The notes below the pieces were generated by a model, which did no database searches, was not told where the DNA came from, and saw only the letters and a list, made by a program, of their open reading frames with translations. Made by a program: the position numbers and the translations under genes. From Lachnospiraceae bacterium (GTDB taxonomy: Bacteria > Bacillota_A > Clostridia > Lachnospirales > Lachnospiraceae), in contig JAGBQU010000023.1 of assembly GCA_017632755.1 (NCBI GenBank), forward strand, positions 1 to 8,675: DNA of 8,675 bases, in the 5' to 3' direction. Below are positions 1 through 6,913 of the stretch, piece after piece. The stretch's first letter is position 1. Every line of letters begins with the position of its first letter.

Positions 1-335
1 CTCTGCAACAAACGAAAAATATTTGAAAAAGAACAGTAGTCCAAGGTTCAGAAGAATTCCCGCGCTAAGCACCGCCTTTTTCTCCTCTGTAAAAAAGCCT
101 GCCCCTGCGCCTCCCCCTCCTTTGTAAACGCGATCCTGTGCAGCAGTATGCCAAACAGGTAATTGCACGCAATGGAAAAGAGCATCAGAAAAACGAACCT
201 CGGTTCTCCCCATGCATAAAAAAAAAGGCTACACAAAAGGAGAAAGATGTTATTCACCTTTCCCGGAAGAATATAGTACCCCAAAATGGACAGGGGTAAG
301 AAAAAGCACAAAAAAGGAATCGTACTAAATACCAT
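1..335 (-). CDS. MBOAT-family membrane O-acyltransferase, N-terminal part, frameshifted and cut by window edge
   Basis: This is the start of a polytopic membrane O-acyltransferase of the AlgI/DltB-like MBOAT family, which usually acetylates a surface polysaccharide or other envelope polymer. The open frame from the ATG at 335 gives 95 residues and stops at 48-50. It shows the typical MVFS..PFL...FLP start, about three hydrophobic segments (near residues 5-24, 28-45, 46-66) and the conserved FYAWGEP motif. The family sequence then continues in the -1 frame from about position 90 to the window edge, reading TEEKKAVLSAG and then LLNLGLLFFFKYFSFVAE, a typical MBOAT helix. The gene is therefore either frameshifted or expressed by frameshifting. 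A GGGAG ribosome site lies 6 nt before the ATG, and uvrB ends only 14 bp upstream, so it is probably co-transcribed with uvrB. The rest of the gene, and any SGNH-type partner, lies outside the window. Family assignment is firm; substrate is unknown. Confidence 0.85.
90..96 (-). other. Possible -1 ribosomal frameshift (slippery) site T TTT TTA
   Basis: On the minus strand the MBOAT frame reads gcT TTT TTA, an X XXY YYZ slippery heptamer in exactly the right phase. A -1 slip here joins the N-terminal MBOAT segment (...GQAFL) to the conserved continuation (TEEKKAVLSAG...). Without a slip, translation stops 13 codons later at 48-50. Shine-Dalgarno-like runs lie upstream: AAGGAGG at 116-122 (19 nt before the heptamer) and GGGGGAGG at 110-117 (13 nt before). 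The second distance is similar to that of the stimulatory SD-like element of the E. coli dnaX -1 frameshift site. No strong downstream hairpin was evident by eye. A one-base loss in the G5 (113-117) or T6 (91-96) tract, real or from sequencing, explains the same data. Confidence 0.4.
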
Positions 336-341
336 TACACA

Positions 342-346
342 CTCCC
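342..346 (-). promoter_or_regulatory. Ribosome-binding site of the MBOAT gene
   Basis: The minus strand reads GGGAG, then six bases, then ATG at 335. The site lies between the uvrB stop (350-352) and the MBOAT start, which supports both the chosen start and translation from the uvrB transcript. Confidence 0.6.
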
Positions 347-349
347 TGC

Positions 350-2332
350 TCAGAAGGACTGCTCGTAGAGTCTTCTGAGCTCTGCCATCTGGTCGCGAAG
401 CACGGCTGCCTGCTCGAAATTCAGCTCTGCTGCCGCTTTCTTCATCTGTTTGTTCACACGTTCGATCAAGGTCTTTAATTCCTCTGCATCCATGGATTCG
501 GGATCCTTCTCAAAGCGAGCTTCCTCCTCTGTCACCTTTTTGGTGATGCTGATCAGATCGCGCACATCCTTGCGTATCGTCTGCGGAATGATCCCGTGCT
601 CCTCATTGTATTTCTGCTGAATGGCACGGCGCCTGTTGGTCTCATCGATGGCGCGGCGCATGGAATCCGTTATCGTATCTGCATACATCACAACATGTCC
701 CTTGGCATTTCTCGCCGCACGTCCGATCGTCTGGATCAGAGATGTCTCCGACCGAAGGAACCCTTCCTTATCCGCATCCAGGATCGCCACCAAAGAGATC
801 TCGGGGATGTCGAGACCTTCTCTGAGAAGGTTGATCCCGACAAGCACATCAAAGACATCCAGTCGCATGTCACGGATGATCTGTGCCCGCTCAAGTGTGT
901 CAATGTCGGAGTGAAGATATTTTACCCGGATCCCCACATCCTTTAGATATTCGGTCAGATCTTCCGCCATTCTTTTGGTCAACGTGGTCACCAGCACTTT
1001 ACATTTATCTGCCGTCGTCTTTTTTATCTCGGACAAAAGATCATCGATCTGTCCCTCTACCGGCCGGACACTGACCTGCGGGTCGAGAAGTCCTGTCGGG
1101 CGCAGCACCTGCTCCGTGCGAAACAACTCATGCTCCGCCTCATAATCTGACGGTGTTGCGGAGACAAACAGCATCTGATCAATCTTACTCTCAAATTCCG
1201 CAAAATTCAAGGGGCGGTTATCGAGTGCCGAGGGCAGACGGAAGCCGTAGTCGACCAGCGTTGTCTTGCGCGACCTGTCTCCTGCATACATCGCCCGGAT
1301 CTGAGGGATCGTCATGTGAGACTCATCAATGATGATCAGATACTCTCCCTTAAAGAAATCCATCAGTGTATGGGGCGGCATTCCGGGCTCCATCCCCGTC
1401 AGATGGCGGGAATAGTTTTCGATGCCCGAGCAAAAGCCCGTCTCCCGGAGCATCTCTATGTCAAAATTGGTGCGTTCCGAGATACGCTGTGCCTCGAGAA
1501 GCTTGTCCTCTCCCTTGAAATAGCGCACCCGCTCCGTCAGTTCTTCCTCTATAGTCTCGCATGCACATCGGATCTTTTCCGGAGGCACAACATAGTGTGA
1601 TGCCGGAAAGATGGTCACATGCTCAAGCGTCGCATGCACGTTTCCAGTCAGATATTCCACCTCGGTAATGCGGTCGATCTCGTCACCGAAGAACTCTACT
1701 CTTATGATATAGTCGCTTCCTTGTGCCGGGCAGATCTCAAGTACGTCTCCCCTGACGCGAAAACAGCTGCGATCCATCGCAGCATCATTGCGGTCATATT
1801 GTATGGCGATCAGTTCCCGGATGACTTCATCCCTGTCCTTTTGCATGCCGGGTCTGAGCGAGACCATCATATCCATAAAATCGTCCGGGCTTCCCAGACC
1901 ATAGATACAGGAAACGCTGGCAACGACAACGACATCCTTTCTTTCCGACAGAGATGCGGTGGCAGACAGGCGAAGCTTATCGATCTCCTCATTAATCGCC
2001 GAATCTTTTTCAATATAGGTATCTGTCTGCGGCACATAGGCCTCCGGCTGGTAATAATCATAATAAGACACAAAGTACTCCACGGCATTCTCCGGAAAGA
2101 ATTCCTTAAACTCCCCGTAGAGCTGTGCGGCCAGCGTCTTATTGTGTGCGATCACCAAAGTGGGCTTCCCCAGCCGTGCAATGACATTCGCCATCGTGAA
2201 CGTCTTTCCGGAACCGGTGACCCCCAGCAAAGTCTCAAACTGATTTCCTTCTTTAAATCCTTTCACCAATGCATCTATCGCTTGCGGCTGATCACCGGTC
2301 GGCTCATACGGCGCGTGAAGTTTAAAATCCAT
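350..2332 (-). CDS. uvrB: UvrABC excinuclease subunit B
   Basis: UvrB is the damage-verifying helicase-like subunit of cytoplasmic nucleotide excision repair. It is loaded on DNA by UvrA and then recruits UvrC for incision. The 660-residue product has normal family length and all landmarks: Walker A GVTGSGKT (37-44), the damage-probing beta-hairpin with its Tyr-rich start (about 90-115, [18 protein letters not shown]), Walker B DESH (336-339), a SATP helicase motif, the helicase C-terminal motifs ([18 protein letters not shown] segment, QTIGRAARN), and a C-terminal UVR motif that contacts UvrA/UvrC (about 618-655). The frame is open to 2356, but the ATG at 2332 is chosen because GGAGGTG lies 8 nt upstream and the protein then begins [16 protein letters not shown] as in the family. 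It follows the glycosyltransferase gene by 40 bp. No LexA-type operator was seen just upstream, so local SOS control is not evident. uvrA, often next to uvrB in Clostridia, is not the downstream neighbour here. Confidence 0.98.
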   Translation of the reverse strand: MDFKLHAPYEPTGDQPQAIDALVKGFKEGNQFETLLGVTGSGKTFTMANVIARLGKPTLVIAHNKTLAAQLYGEFKEFFPENAVEYFVSYYDYYQPEAYVPQTDTYIEKDSAINEEIDKLRLSATASLSERKDVVVVASVSCIYGLGSPDDFMDMMVSLRPGMQKDRDEVIRELIAIQYDRNDAAMDRSCFRVRGDVLEICPAQGSDYIIRVEFFGDEIDRITEVEYLTGNVHATLEHVTIFPASHYVVPPEKIRCACETIEEELTERVRYFKGEDKLLEAQRISERTNFDIEMLRETGFCSGIENYSRHLTGMEPGMPPHTLMDFFKGEYLIIIDESHMTIPQIRAMYAGDRSRKTTLVDYGFRLPSALDNRPLNFAEFESKIDQMLFVSATPSDYEAEHELFRTEQVLRPTGLLDPQVSVRPVEGQIDDLLSEIKKTTADKCKVLVTTLTKRMAEDLTEYLKDVGIRVKYLHSDIDTLERAQIIRDMRLDVFDVLVGINLLREGLDIPEISLVAILDADKEGFLRSETSLIQTIGRAARNAKGHVVMYADTITDSMRRAIDETNRRRAIQQKYNEEHGIIPQTIRKDVRDLISITKKVTEEEARFEKDPESMDAEELKTLIERVNKQMKKAAAELNFEQAAVLRDQMAELRRLYEQSF

Positions 2333-2340
2333 CGGCTGCC

Positions 2341-2347
2341 CACCTCC
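2341..2347 (-). promoter_or_regulatory. Ribosome-binding site deciding the uvrB start
   Basis: The minus strand reads GGAGGTG, then eight bases, then ATG at 2332. This near-ideal Shine-Dalgarno site rules against the in-frame ATG at 2356, which lies upstream of it. Confidence 0.85.
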
Positions 2348-2372
2348 AAAACACAAAAAACTTTCCTCTTTT

Positions 2373-3233
2373 TCAGATGTCTCTCATGATCCTTTCTTTC
2401 AAGGATTGGGAGATCTCCCGGTCAAATTTCCGGGCAAAGACGTAGTCGCCTTTCATGAGCATTTCATAATCGCTCTCATCGAGAAAAGCGGGTGAACTGC
2501 CATCCCCCTTTTCCCAATTCATATAGCGTAGTTCGCGCTTTATGACACGCTCTTTAAAATACGAATTCATAAACAGAGTCTGAAAGAAAAATTCTTCCGG
2601 AACCTGACATCTTTTCAGGCTTTTTAAATAGGACGGCTCCTCCCTGCAATAGTCGATCACATAGGCCGCCGCATCCCGTGGCATGGAAATATAGACAAGC
2701 CCCTTGTAAATGGACGAAAACGGTCCGATCCCTTTTCTCTTGATAAAGAGAAGCTTTTGCAGAAGCACCGTCAGGTATTGCAGACTCCACAGCCATTTCT
2801 TTTTGACATCCCGATTGACAAACCAGTTATAGTATTGATAACGGATCTTTACGGCAGGCGTAAAATCTTTCTGCACTATATAATCCATGTAGATATGGGT
2901 TTCTCGGTCAAACCTGCGCTCTATCTCATCGAGGGATATAACCGGCAGATCCTGCGCCGTGATCAGGTGCATATAGGTGATCTCTCCGCTCTTTAGCGCA
3001 AGCTCTATCAGCGCCAGGATCGCCTGCACATGGGTAAAACTCCCCCAGCAGATCTCATAGGTGGAGATAGCCGTGCATCCGCCGATGCGATTGAGCATCC
3101 CGATCTGCTCTGCCGTGATCTCTCTGCTGCTCTTGTCCACATGAACAAACACCTTATTGTTTTCTCCAAGGTAGGTTACCAGTTCATAGAGCTGGTCAAA
3201 ATCCTTGTACGCCGTGATCAAAAAAGCCTGCAT
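2373..3233 (-). CDS. GT14-type (Branch domain) beta-1,6-N-acetylglucosaminyltransferase-like glycosyltransferase
   Basis: This 286-residue protein belongs to the core-2/I-branching enzyme family (glycosyltransferase family 14, Branch domain). Characterised eukaryotic members transfer GlcNAc or xylose to glycans; the acceptor of bacterial members is mostly unknown. Visible family motifs in order are an N-terminal beta-strand [16 protein letters not shown] (31-36), [18 protein letters not shown] (63-80), ITAQDLPV (91-98, the LLSGQDLPI-like motif), [18 protein letters not shown] (175-192), [13 protein letters not shown] (212-224), LRYMNW (235-240) and FARKF (266-270). No signal peptide or clear membrane helix is seen, so it probably acts on the cytoplasmic side using a nucleotide sugar. 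The ATG at 3233 has only a weak GGGA ribosome site. It sits between the ctpA-like gene (90 bp upstream, across two hairpins) and uvrB, suggesting a role in a surface glycan. Family call is strong; substrate is unassigned. Confidence 0.85.
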   Translation of the reverse strand: MQAFLITAYKDFDQLYELVTYLGENNKVFVHVDKSSREITAEQIGMLNRIGGCTAISTYEICWGSFTHVQAILALIELALKSGEITYMHLITAQDLPVISLDEIERRFDRETHIYMDYIVQKDFTPAVKIRYQYYNWFVNRDVKKKWLWSLQYLTVLLQKLLFIKRKGIGPFSSIYKGLVYISMPRDAAAYVIDYCREEPSYLKSLKRCQVPEEFFFQTLFMNSYFKERVIKRELRYMNWEKGDGSSPAFLDESDYEMLMKGDYVFARKFDREISQSLKERIMRDI

Positions 3234-3250
3234 ATTCTTGTCCCAAACTC

Positions 3251-3272
3251 AAAAGGACATGTTCACATGTCC
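3251..3272 (-). terminator. Hairpin with short T tract between ctpA and the glycosyltransferase gene (terminator or attenuator)
   Basis: On the minus strand GGACATG-TGAA-CATGTCC (3255-3272) is a perfect 7-bp stem with a four-base loop, followed at once by TTTT and then GAGTTT. This matches an intrinsic terminator in layout, but the T tract is short. Because the same-strand glycosyltransferase gene starts only 18 bp later, partial termination or transcript processing is also possible. Confidence 0.5.
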
Positions 3273-3282
3273 CTCTGAAATG

Positions 3283-3302
3283 AAGATGCGCCCCTGCATC
3301 TT
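3283..3302 (-). other. Second hairpin in the ctpA-glycosyltransferase gap
   Basis: The minus strand reads AAGATGC-AGGGGC-GCATCTT, a perfect 7-bp stem with a six-base loop, lying between the ctpA stop and the T-tract hairpin. It is not followed by a T run. It may stabilise the 3' end of the upstream message or act with the second hairpin. Confidence 0.4.
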
Positions 3303-3322
3303 TCCCTATTTCCTTTCCGAAT

Positions 3323-4594
3323 TTATTGCTTTCCCTTTAAAATTTCCAGCGCTCGCTCAAGTTGATTGTCTGTGCCGTCTTCCAGATAAGCATCCACATC
3401 AAATTCCAATGTTTCATTCGGTTCGATTCCCACGCCATGAATATCATTCCCGTTAGGGGTGTAATAATGACTGACCGTCAGCTTGAGCGCGGAACCGTCC
3501 GTGACCCCGAAGATCTTCTGAACGATTCCCTTTCCATAGGTAGTCGTGCCGAGGATCGTTCCCTTCTTATAATCCTTGATCGCTCCGGATAGGATCTCCG
3601 ATGCCGATGCACTGTTTCCGTTTACGAGGACAACCATCGGCTGCTGTATCTCGTTCGCTCCATCACATCTGTATTCCTGTCGCGAACCATTCTTGTCTTC
3701 CGTATAGACGATGAGTCCCCTTGGAAGCAGCATCCTGGATATGTTGATGACATCCGTCAGATTACCACCCGGATTGTCCCTCAGATCAAGGATGAGCCCC
3801 TTCATCCCTGCTTCCTTTGCGTTCGTCAAAGCCTCCGCAAACTGCTGGGTCGTCACACTGTCAAACTCCGTGATCTGGATGTAGGCGATATCATCCTCCA
3901 TCATCTCGGATATGACGGTCGGAGTCTCAATCTTTTTTCTGGTAACAGGGATCTCGACATACTCCGGAACTCCTTCCCGGAAAAGTGTCAGCGTAACCTG
4001 CGTATTATTCGGTCCCTTGATCTTTGTGACGATATCCGTGATAGAAAGTCCCAGAACCGACTCATCGTCCACCTTGACGATGATATCATTATCCTTTACT
4101 CCTGCCTCCTCGGCCGGAGAACCGGGCATCACCTTGGTGATCATACCGCCCTCGGTCTCTTTATCGATGGAGACATATGCGCCGATCCCGTAGTAGATCC
4201 CCTCTGTCTTTTCCCGAAGTTCCTTGAGCTCCTCGCTGGAATAGTAGGTGGAATACGGATCGTCCAGGCTTTGCACTATGCCTTTGTAAATACCTTCCTC
4301 CATCGTTTTTTCGTCATACTCATTCAAAAAATAACGGTCGATGCTACTTTTTATGAGCGATACCTTGCTCTCGATCTCCTTTGTGATCAAAGAATCATCT
4401 GTATTCTCCTTTTTGCTCGTGGCAAAGAAAATACAGATGCAGGCTATGCACGCAAAGAACAGACCTGTGAGGATTCCCTTTACAAAACCACTCTGCGTCG
4501 CCTCTTTCAATTCCATTTTGTGAAAATATGCGGCACTGTCATACTCCTTTTGTGTGCCTTGTTCCATCGGAACGTTTTCGTTATCGTTATTCAC
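3323..4594 (-). CDS. ctpA: S41-family C-terminal processing protease, membrane-anchored (CtpA/CtpB-like)
   Basis: This is a PDZ-gated carboxyl-terminal processing serine protease, expected to sit on the outer face of the membrane and trim or degrade envelope proteins from their C-termini. The 423-residue product has a short cytoplasmic N-terminus, one membrane helix (about 36-58), a helical region, a PDZ domain (about 131-215, with the GIGAYV and PGSPAEEAGVKDND motifs) and the S41 catalytic core. The catalytic triad is visible: Ser330 in NSASASE, Lys355 in TYGKG 25 residues later, and Gln359, the CtpB/Prc spacing. The start is GTG at 4594, supported by GAAGGG about 6 nt upstream; the next ATG (codon 10) lacks a ribosome site. 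It follows the M23 hydrolase gene by 25 bp and is surely co-transcribed. In Gram-negative bacteria related proteases control murein hydrolase levels, so the neighbouring hydrolase is a plausible substrate (inference). The symbol denotes the family, not a proven orthologue. Confidence 0.93.
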   Translation of the reverse strand: MNNDNENVPMEQGTQKEYDSAAYFHKMELKEATQSGFVKGILTGLFFACIACICIFFATSKKENTDDSLITKEIESKVSLIKSSIDRYFLNEYDEKTMEEGIYKGIVQSLDDPYSTYYSSEELKELREKTEGIYYGIGAYVSIDKETEGGMITKVMPGSPAEEAGVKDNDIIVKVDDESVLGLSITDIVTKIKGPNNTQVTLTLFREGVPEYVEIPVTRKKIETPTVISEMMEDDIAYIQITEFDSVTTQQFAEALTNAKEAGMKGLILDLRDNPGGNLTDVINISRMLLPRGLIVYTEDKNGSRQEYRCDGANEIQQPMVVLVNGNSASASEILSGAIKDYKKGTILGTTTYGKGIVQKIFGVTDGSALKLTVSHYYTPNGNDIHGVGIEPNETLEFDVDAYLEDGTDNQLERALEILKGKQ

Positions 4595-4619
4595 CGTTTT
4601 CCCTTCTTTTCTGTCATAT

Positions 4620-5951
4620 TTATAAATAATTCCATGGATTTACGTAATTGCCGTTCAAACGCACCGAAAAATGGAGATGCGGTCCCGTGGATCGTCCCGT
4701 TGATCCCACCGCCCCGATGGTCTCACCCTTCGTGACGATCTGTCCCGTTGTCACATTTATGGCCGAACAGTGCATATAAACCGTATAAAGCGCATCCCCA
4801 TGATCGATCATGATATAATTGCCCATCGACGCATTATAGTCTGCCGCAACCACCTGTCCGTCATACGCCGCAAGGATCAGCGATCCGCTCGGTGCAGCCA
4901 TGTCGACTCCATTGTGGAATTTCTCAACCTGTAAGATCGGATGCATACGATACCCATAATCATCCGAGATCCTTGTGTATCCGGGCGCGGGCCATGCAAA
5001 CGAACCGCCGCTGTACTTTATGGCACTTCCTCCGCCCTGCTCTGCCAGGCGTTTCTTCTCAGCGGCAACCGCCAGCTCAAGTGCGGCAATGGTGTTGTTC
5101 TGTTCGGTGATATAAGCCTCGTACTCCGCGATCAGTTCATCCTTTTTGGAAATGTCGGACTCATAGTCCTCGATCTCCTCCTGCTTTTGCACGATCAGCT
5201 CTTCCACGGCACTCTGCTCCTGCGCCGCTGCGCTTGCTGCCGCCTCAAGCGTCTCCTGTTGGACGAGGAGTTCCTCCTCACAGAGACGGACGTACTCCAT
5301 GGTCTCCTGATATTCTTCCATCTTCTGCCTGTCGTAAGCGGTCAGGCGTTGAATGTATTCCACTTTATTGAGCAGCTCCGAAAAAGAGCCCGATCCAAAG
5401 AGGATATCCAAAAGCGTGACATTTCCTCTCTGATACATGAACTTGATGCGCCGCTTCATGGACGCATACTGCTCCCTCTCCGCCTCCTGCGCCTTCTGCA
5501 ATTCGGTCTTTGCAGCCTCGATCGCTTCTTGCTTTTCCGCGATCAGCGTATTCAGCCCATAGATCTTATCCTCGATCTGTCCGAGATTTGAATCCAGTTT
5601 CGTGACATATTGATTGAGATCATAACGGGATTTCTCCAGTTCCTCTTTGATCTGCTTTACATCCGACAGTCCGGACTCCAGAGTCTTTTTCTGCTGCTGT
5701 GCGGAAAAGATCTCCTCACTTTTAATCTCCAGATACGTCTTCTCGCGGGGCTTTGGTTCCTCGGGTTCTTCCTCTTTGGGATCCTCCCGCAGAGTCTCCC
5801 CGTCTCCCTCCTCTATCACACCGGAGTTATCCTGCTCAAGTTCACCCGCACCAAAAAAGTCGTCATCCTCCGTCGCATAGCCGGAATACGGGCATGCAAC
5901 CAGGAGCACGATAACACATATAAAACTGACAAAATATTTCTTTTTCATCAT
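4620..5951 (-). CDS. Coiled-coil M23 (LytM) peptidoglycan hydrolase, probable FtsEX partner
   Basis: This 443-residue exported protein is a likely cell-wall endopeptidase controlled by FtsEX, like EnvC, PcsB or CwlO in other bacteria. It has an N-terminal export signal (KKK then a hydrophobic stretch, about 3-26), an acidic Pro/Glu-rich linker (27-70), long coiled coils (about 75-303) interrupted by a PcsB-like patch (about 170-205, FMYQRGN...LLDILFGSGSFSELLNKV), and a C-terminal M23 domain (about 318-443). Metal ligands His346, Asp350 and His427 and catalytic His394 and His425 are all present, so the domain should be an active enzyme, unlike degenerate EnvC. The hydrophobic stretch contains LVAC (17-20), which could be a lipobox; GYA at 24-26 is an alternative signal peptidase I site. 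The ATG at 5951 (or 5948) is chosen over 5978 because AGAGG precedes it by 5-8 nt. It lies directly downstream of ftsX. Confidence 0.92.
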   Translation of the reverse strand: MMKKKYFVSFICVIVLLVACPYSGYATEDDDFFGAGELEQDNSGVIEEGDGETLREDPKEEEPEEPKPREKTYLEIKSEEIFSAQQQKKTLESGLSDVKQIKEELEKSRYDLNQYVTKLDSNLGQIEDKIYGLNTLIAEKQEAIEAAKTELQKAQEAEREQYASMKRRIKFMYQRGNVTLLDILFGSGSFSELLNKVEYIQRLTAYDRQKMEEYQETMEYVRLCEEELLVQQETLEAAASAAAQEQSAVEELIVQKQEEIEDYESDISKKDELIAEYEAYITEQNNTIAALELAVAAEKKRLAEQGGGSAIKYSGGSFAWPAPGYTRISDDYGYRMHPILQVEKFHNGVDMAAPSGSLILAAYDGQVVAADYNASMGNYIMIDHGDALYTVYMHCSAINVTTGQIVTKGETIGAVGSTGRSTGPHLHFSVRLNGNYVNPWNYL

Positions 5952-5956
5952 GAAAA

Positions 5957-5961
5957 CCTCT
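5957..5961 (-). promoter_or_regulatory. Ribosome-binding site of the M23 hydrolase gene
   Basis: The minus strand reads AGAGG, then TTTTC, then two adjacent ATG codons (5951 and 5948). The site supports a start here rather than at the in-frame ATG at 5978, and gives a protein beginning MMKKK with a proper signal sequence. Confidence 0.6.
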
Positions 5962-5973
5962 GCTAGGATACAG

Positions 5974-5994
5974 CACACAGAGCCGATCTGCGTG
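5974..5994 (-). other. Small stem-loop between ftsX and the hydrolase gene
   Basis: The minus strand reads CACGCAGA-TCGGC-TCTGTGTG, an 8-bp stem with one G-T wobble and a five-base loop. No T run follows, so it is not a terminator. It may be a processing or stability element, or chance. Confidence 0.25.
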
Positions 5995-6010
5995 AAATAA
6001 ACCCGTCCGC

Positions 6011-6913
6011 TTACACTCTGATATGCTTTCTGACCGTGATAAAGCTTCCGAGAAATCCGATTCCGACGCCGATCAGCACAGACACCGGAATAAGCGTCGC
6101 AAAGATCTGCTCAACCGTCAAAAACTGTAGCATGTTGGATAGCACACTGAATTTTTCCCGCAGGAAATCCACCACATTGTTGTACATAAAATAAAGCAAT
6201 ACCAGCGGAACAAAGCTTCCCACAAGGCCGATCAGTATTCCCTCTATCACAAACGGTGAACGCACAAAAAAGTCCGTGGCACCGATGTATTTCATAATGG
6301 AGATCTCCTCCTTGCGCACGGAGATACCGATGGTGACCGTATTGCTGATCAAGAAGATCGATACCGCAAGAAGTATCGCTATGATACCGATCGACACCAG
6401 ACTGATCAATCCGTTTACGTCCGTCAGAGTGCTTGCCGTGATCTCCGACTTGCGCACCTCACGCACATCCGGGATCGACTCGATATAGGTGACCAGGCTC
6501 TTCTGCATGGAGACATCGTTCAGATACACCTCATAGTTGGACATTCCTTCAAGCGGATTGTCTCCCTCCGGGAAACCGTCGGCATACTCACCCAAATAAT
6601 CGTCCTTGAAACTGTCCCAGGCCTCCTGATCGGAAATATATCGGATATTGGACACCTCCGCACGCCTTTCGATCAACGCCCCGATCTCTTTGATACGCTC
6701 CTCACTGACACCCTCTTCAAAGAAAACAGTGACCGCTACGTTCTCCTGTGCACCCCGCACCATAAACTGGAAATTCATCACGATCGAATAAAAAATACCG
6801 AACATGACAAGACATGCGCCGATGGTGGCAATGGATGCCAGGGAATACCATTTATTTCTGAATATATTCTTGACGCCCTGTCTCAATGTATAAAAAAATG
6901 CACTAATTCTCAT
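6011..6913 (-). CDS. ftsX: Cell division protein FtsX, ABC-type permease
   Basis: FtsX is the membrane half of the FtsEX complex. It does not import a solute; it transmits FtsE ATP cycles across the membrane to activate peptidoglycan hydrolases. The 300-residue product shows the FtsX topology: a cytoplasmic amphipathic N-terminus ([20 protein letters not shown]), TM1 (about 22-46), a large extracellular domain (about 52-160) that binds the hydrolase, then TM2 (about 169-192), TM3 (about 219-243) and TM4 (about 271-293). The conserved VRKEEISIMKYIGA segment follows TM2. The frame is open to 6937, but the ATG at 6913 is chosen because the protein then has the standard family start and AGGAAGG lies upstream (about 11 nt, rather long). 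This start overlaps the end of ftsE by 11 bp, suggesting translational coupling. Confidence 0.96.
   Translation of the reverse strand: MRISAFFYTLRQGVKNIFRNKWYSLASIATIGACLVMFGIFYSIVMNFQFMVRGAQENVAVTVFFEEGVSEERIKEIGALIERRAEVSNIRYISDQEAWDSFKDDYLGEYADGFPEGDNPLEGMSNYEVYLNDVSMQKSLVTYIESIPDVREVRKSEITASTLTDVNGLISLVSIGIIAILLAVSIFLISNTVTIGISVRKEEISIMKYIGATDFFVRSPFVIEGILIGLVGSFVPLVLLYFMYNNVVDFLREKFSVLSNMLQFLTVEQIFATLIPVSVLIGVGIGFLGSFITVRKHIRV

Noticed and set aside
195..206. GAAC-CTCG-GTTC, resembling a Gram-positive LexA (SOS) box near uvrB.
   Set aside because: It lies inside the MBOAT coding sequence, downstream of uvrB, and encodes the conserved GEPRF motif. The inner bases do not fit the usual consensus, so it is best explained by coding.
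1619..2389. A 256-codon plus-strand open frame opposite uvrB.
   Set aside because: It is fully antisense to a complete, conserved uvrB, has no recognisable domain and no ribosome site; it is a shadow of the codon pattern.
4832..4837. TATAAT on the minus strand inside the hydrolase gene, considered as a -10 element for ctpA.
   Set aside because: No reasonable -35 element is present about 17 bp upstream, and the site is over 200 bp from the ctpA start within conserved catalytic-domain coding sequence.
4941..5591. A 216-codon plus-strand open frame opposite the hydrolase coiled coil.
   Set aside because: The Leu-rich translation is the expected antisense of Glu/Gln/Lys-rich coiled-coil codons, with no independent support.
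5942..5956. TTTTCAT-C-ATGAAAA palindrome at the hydrolase start, considered as an operator.
   Set aside because: It is produced by the doubled ATG, the AAA lysine codon and the T-rich ribosome-site spacer; no second copy was noticed elsewhere in the window.
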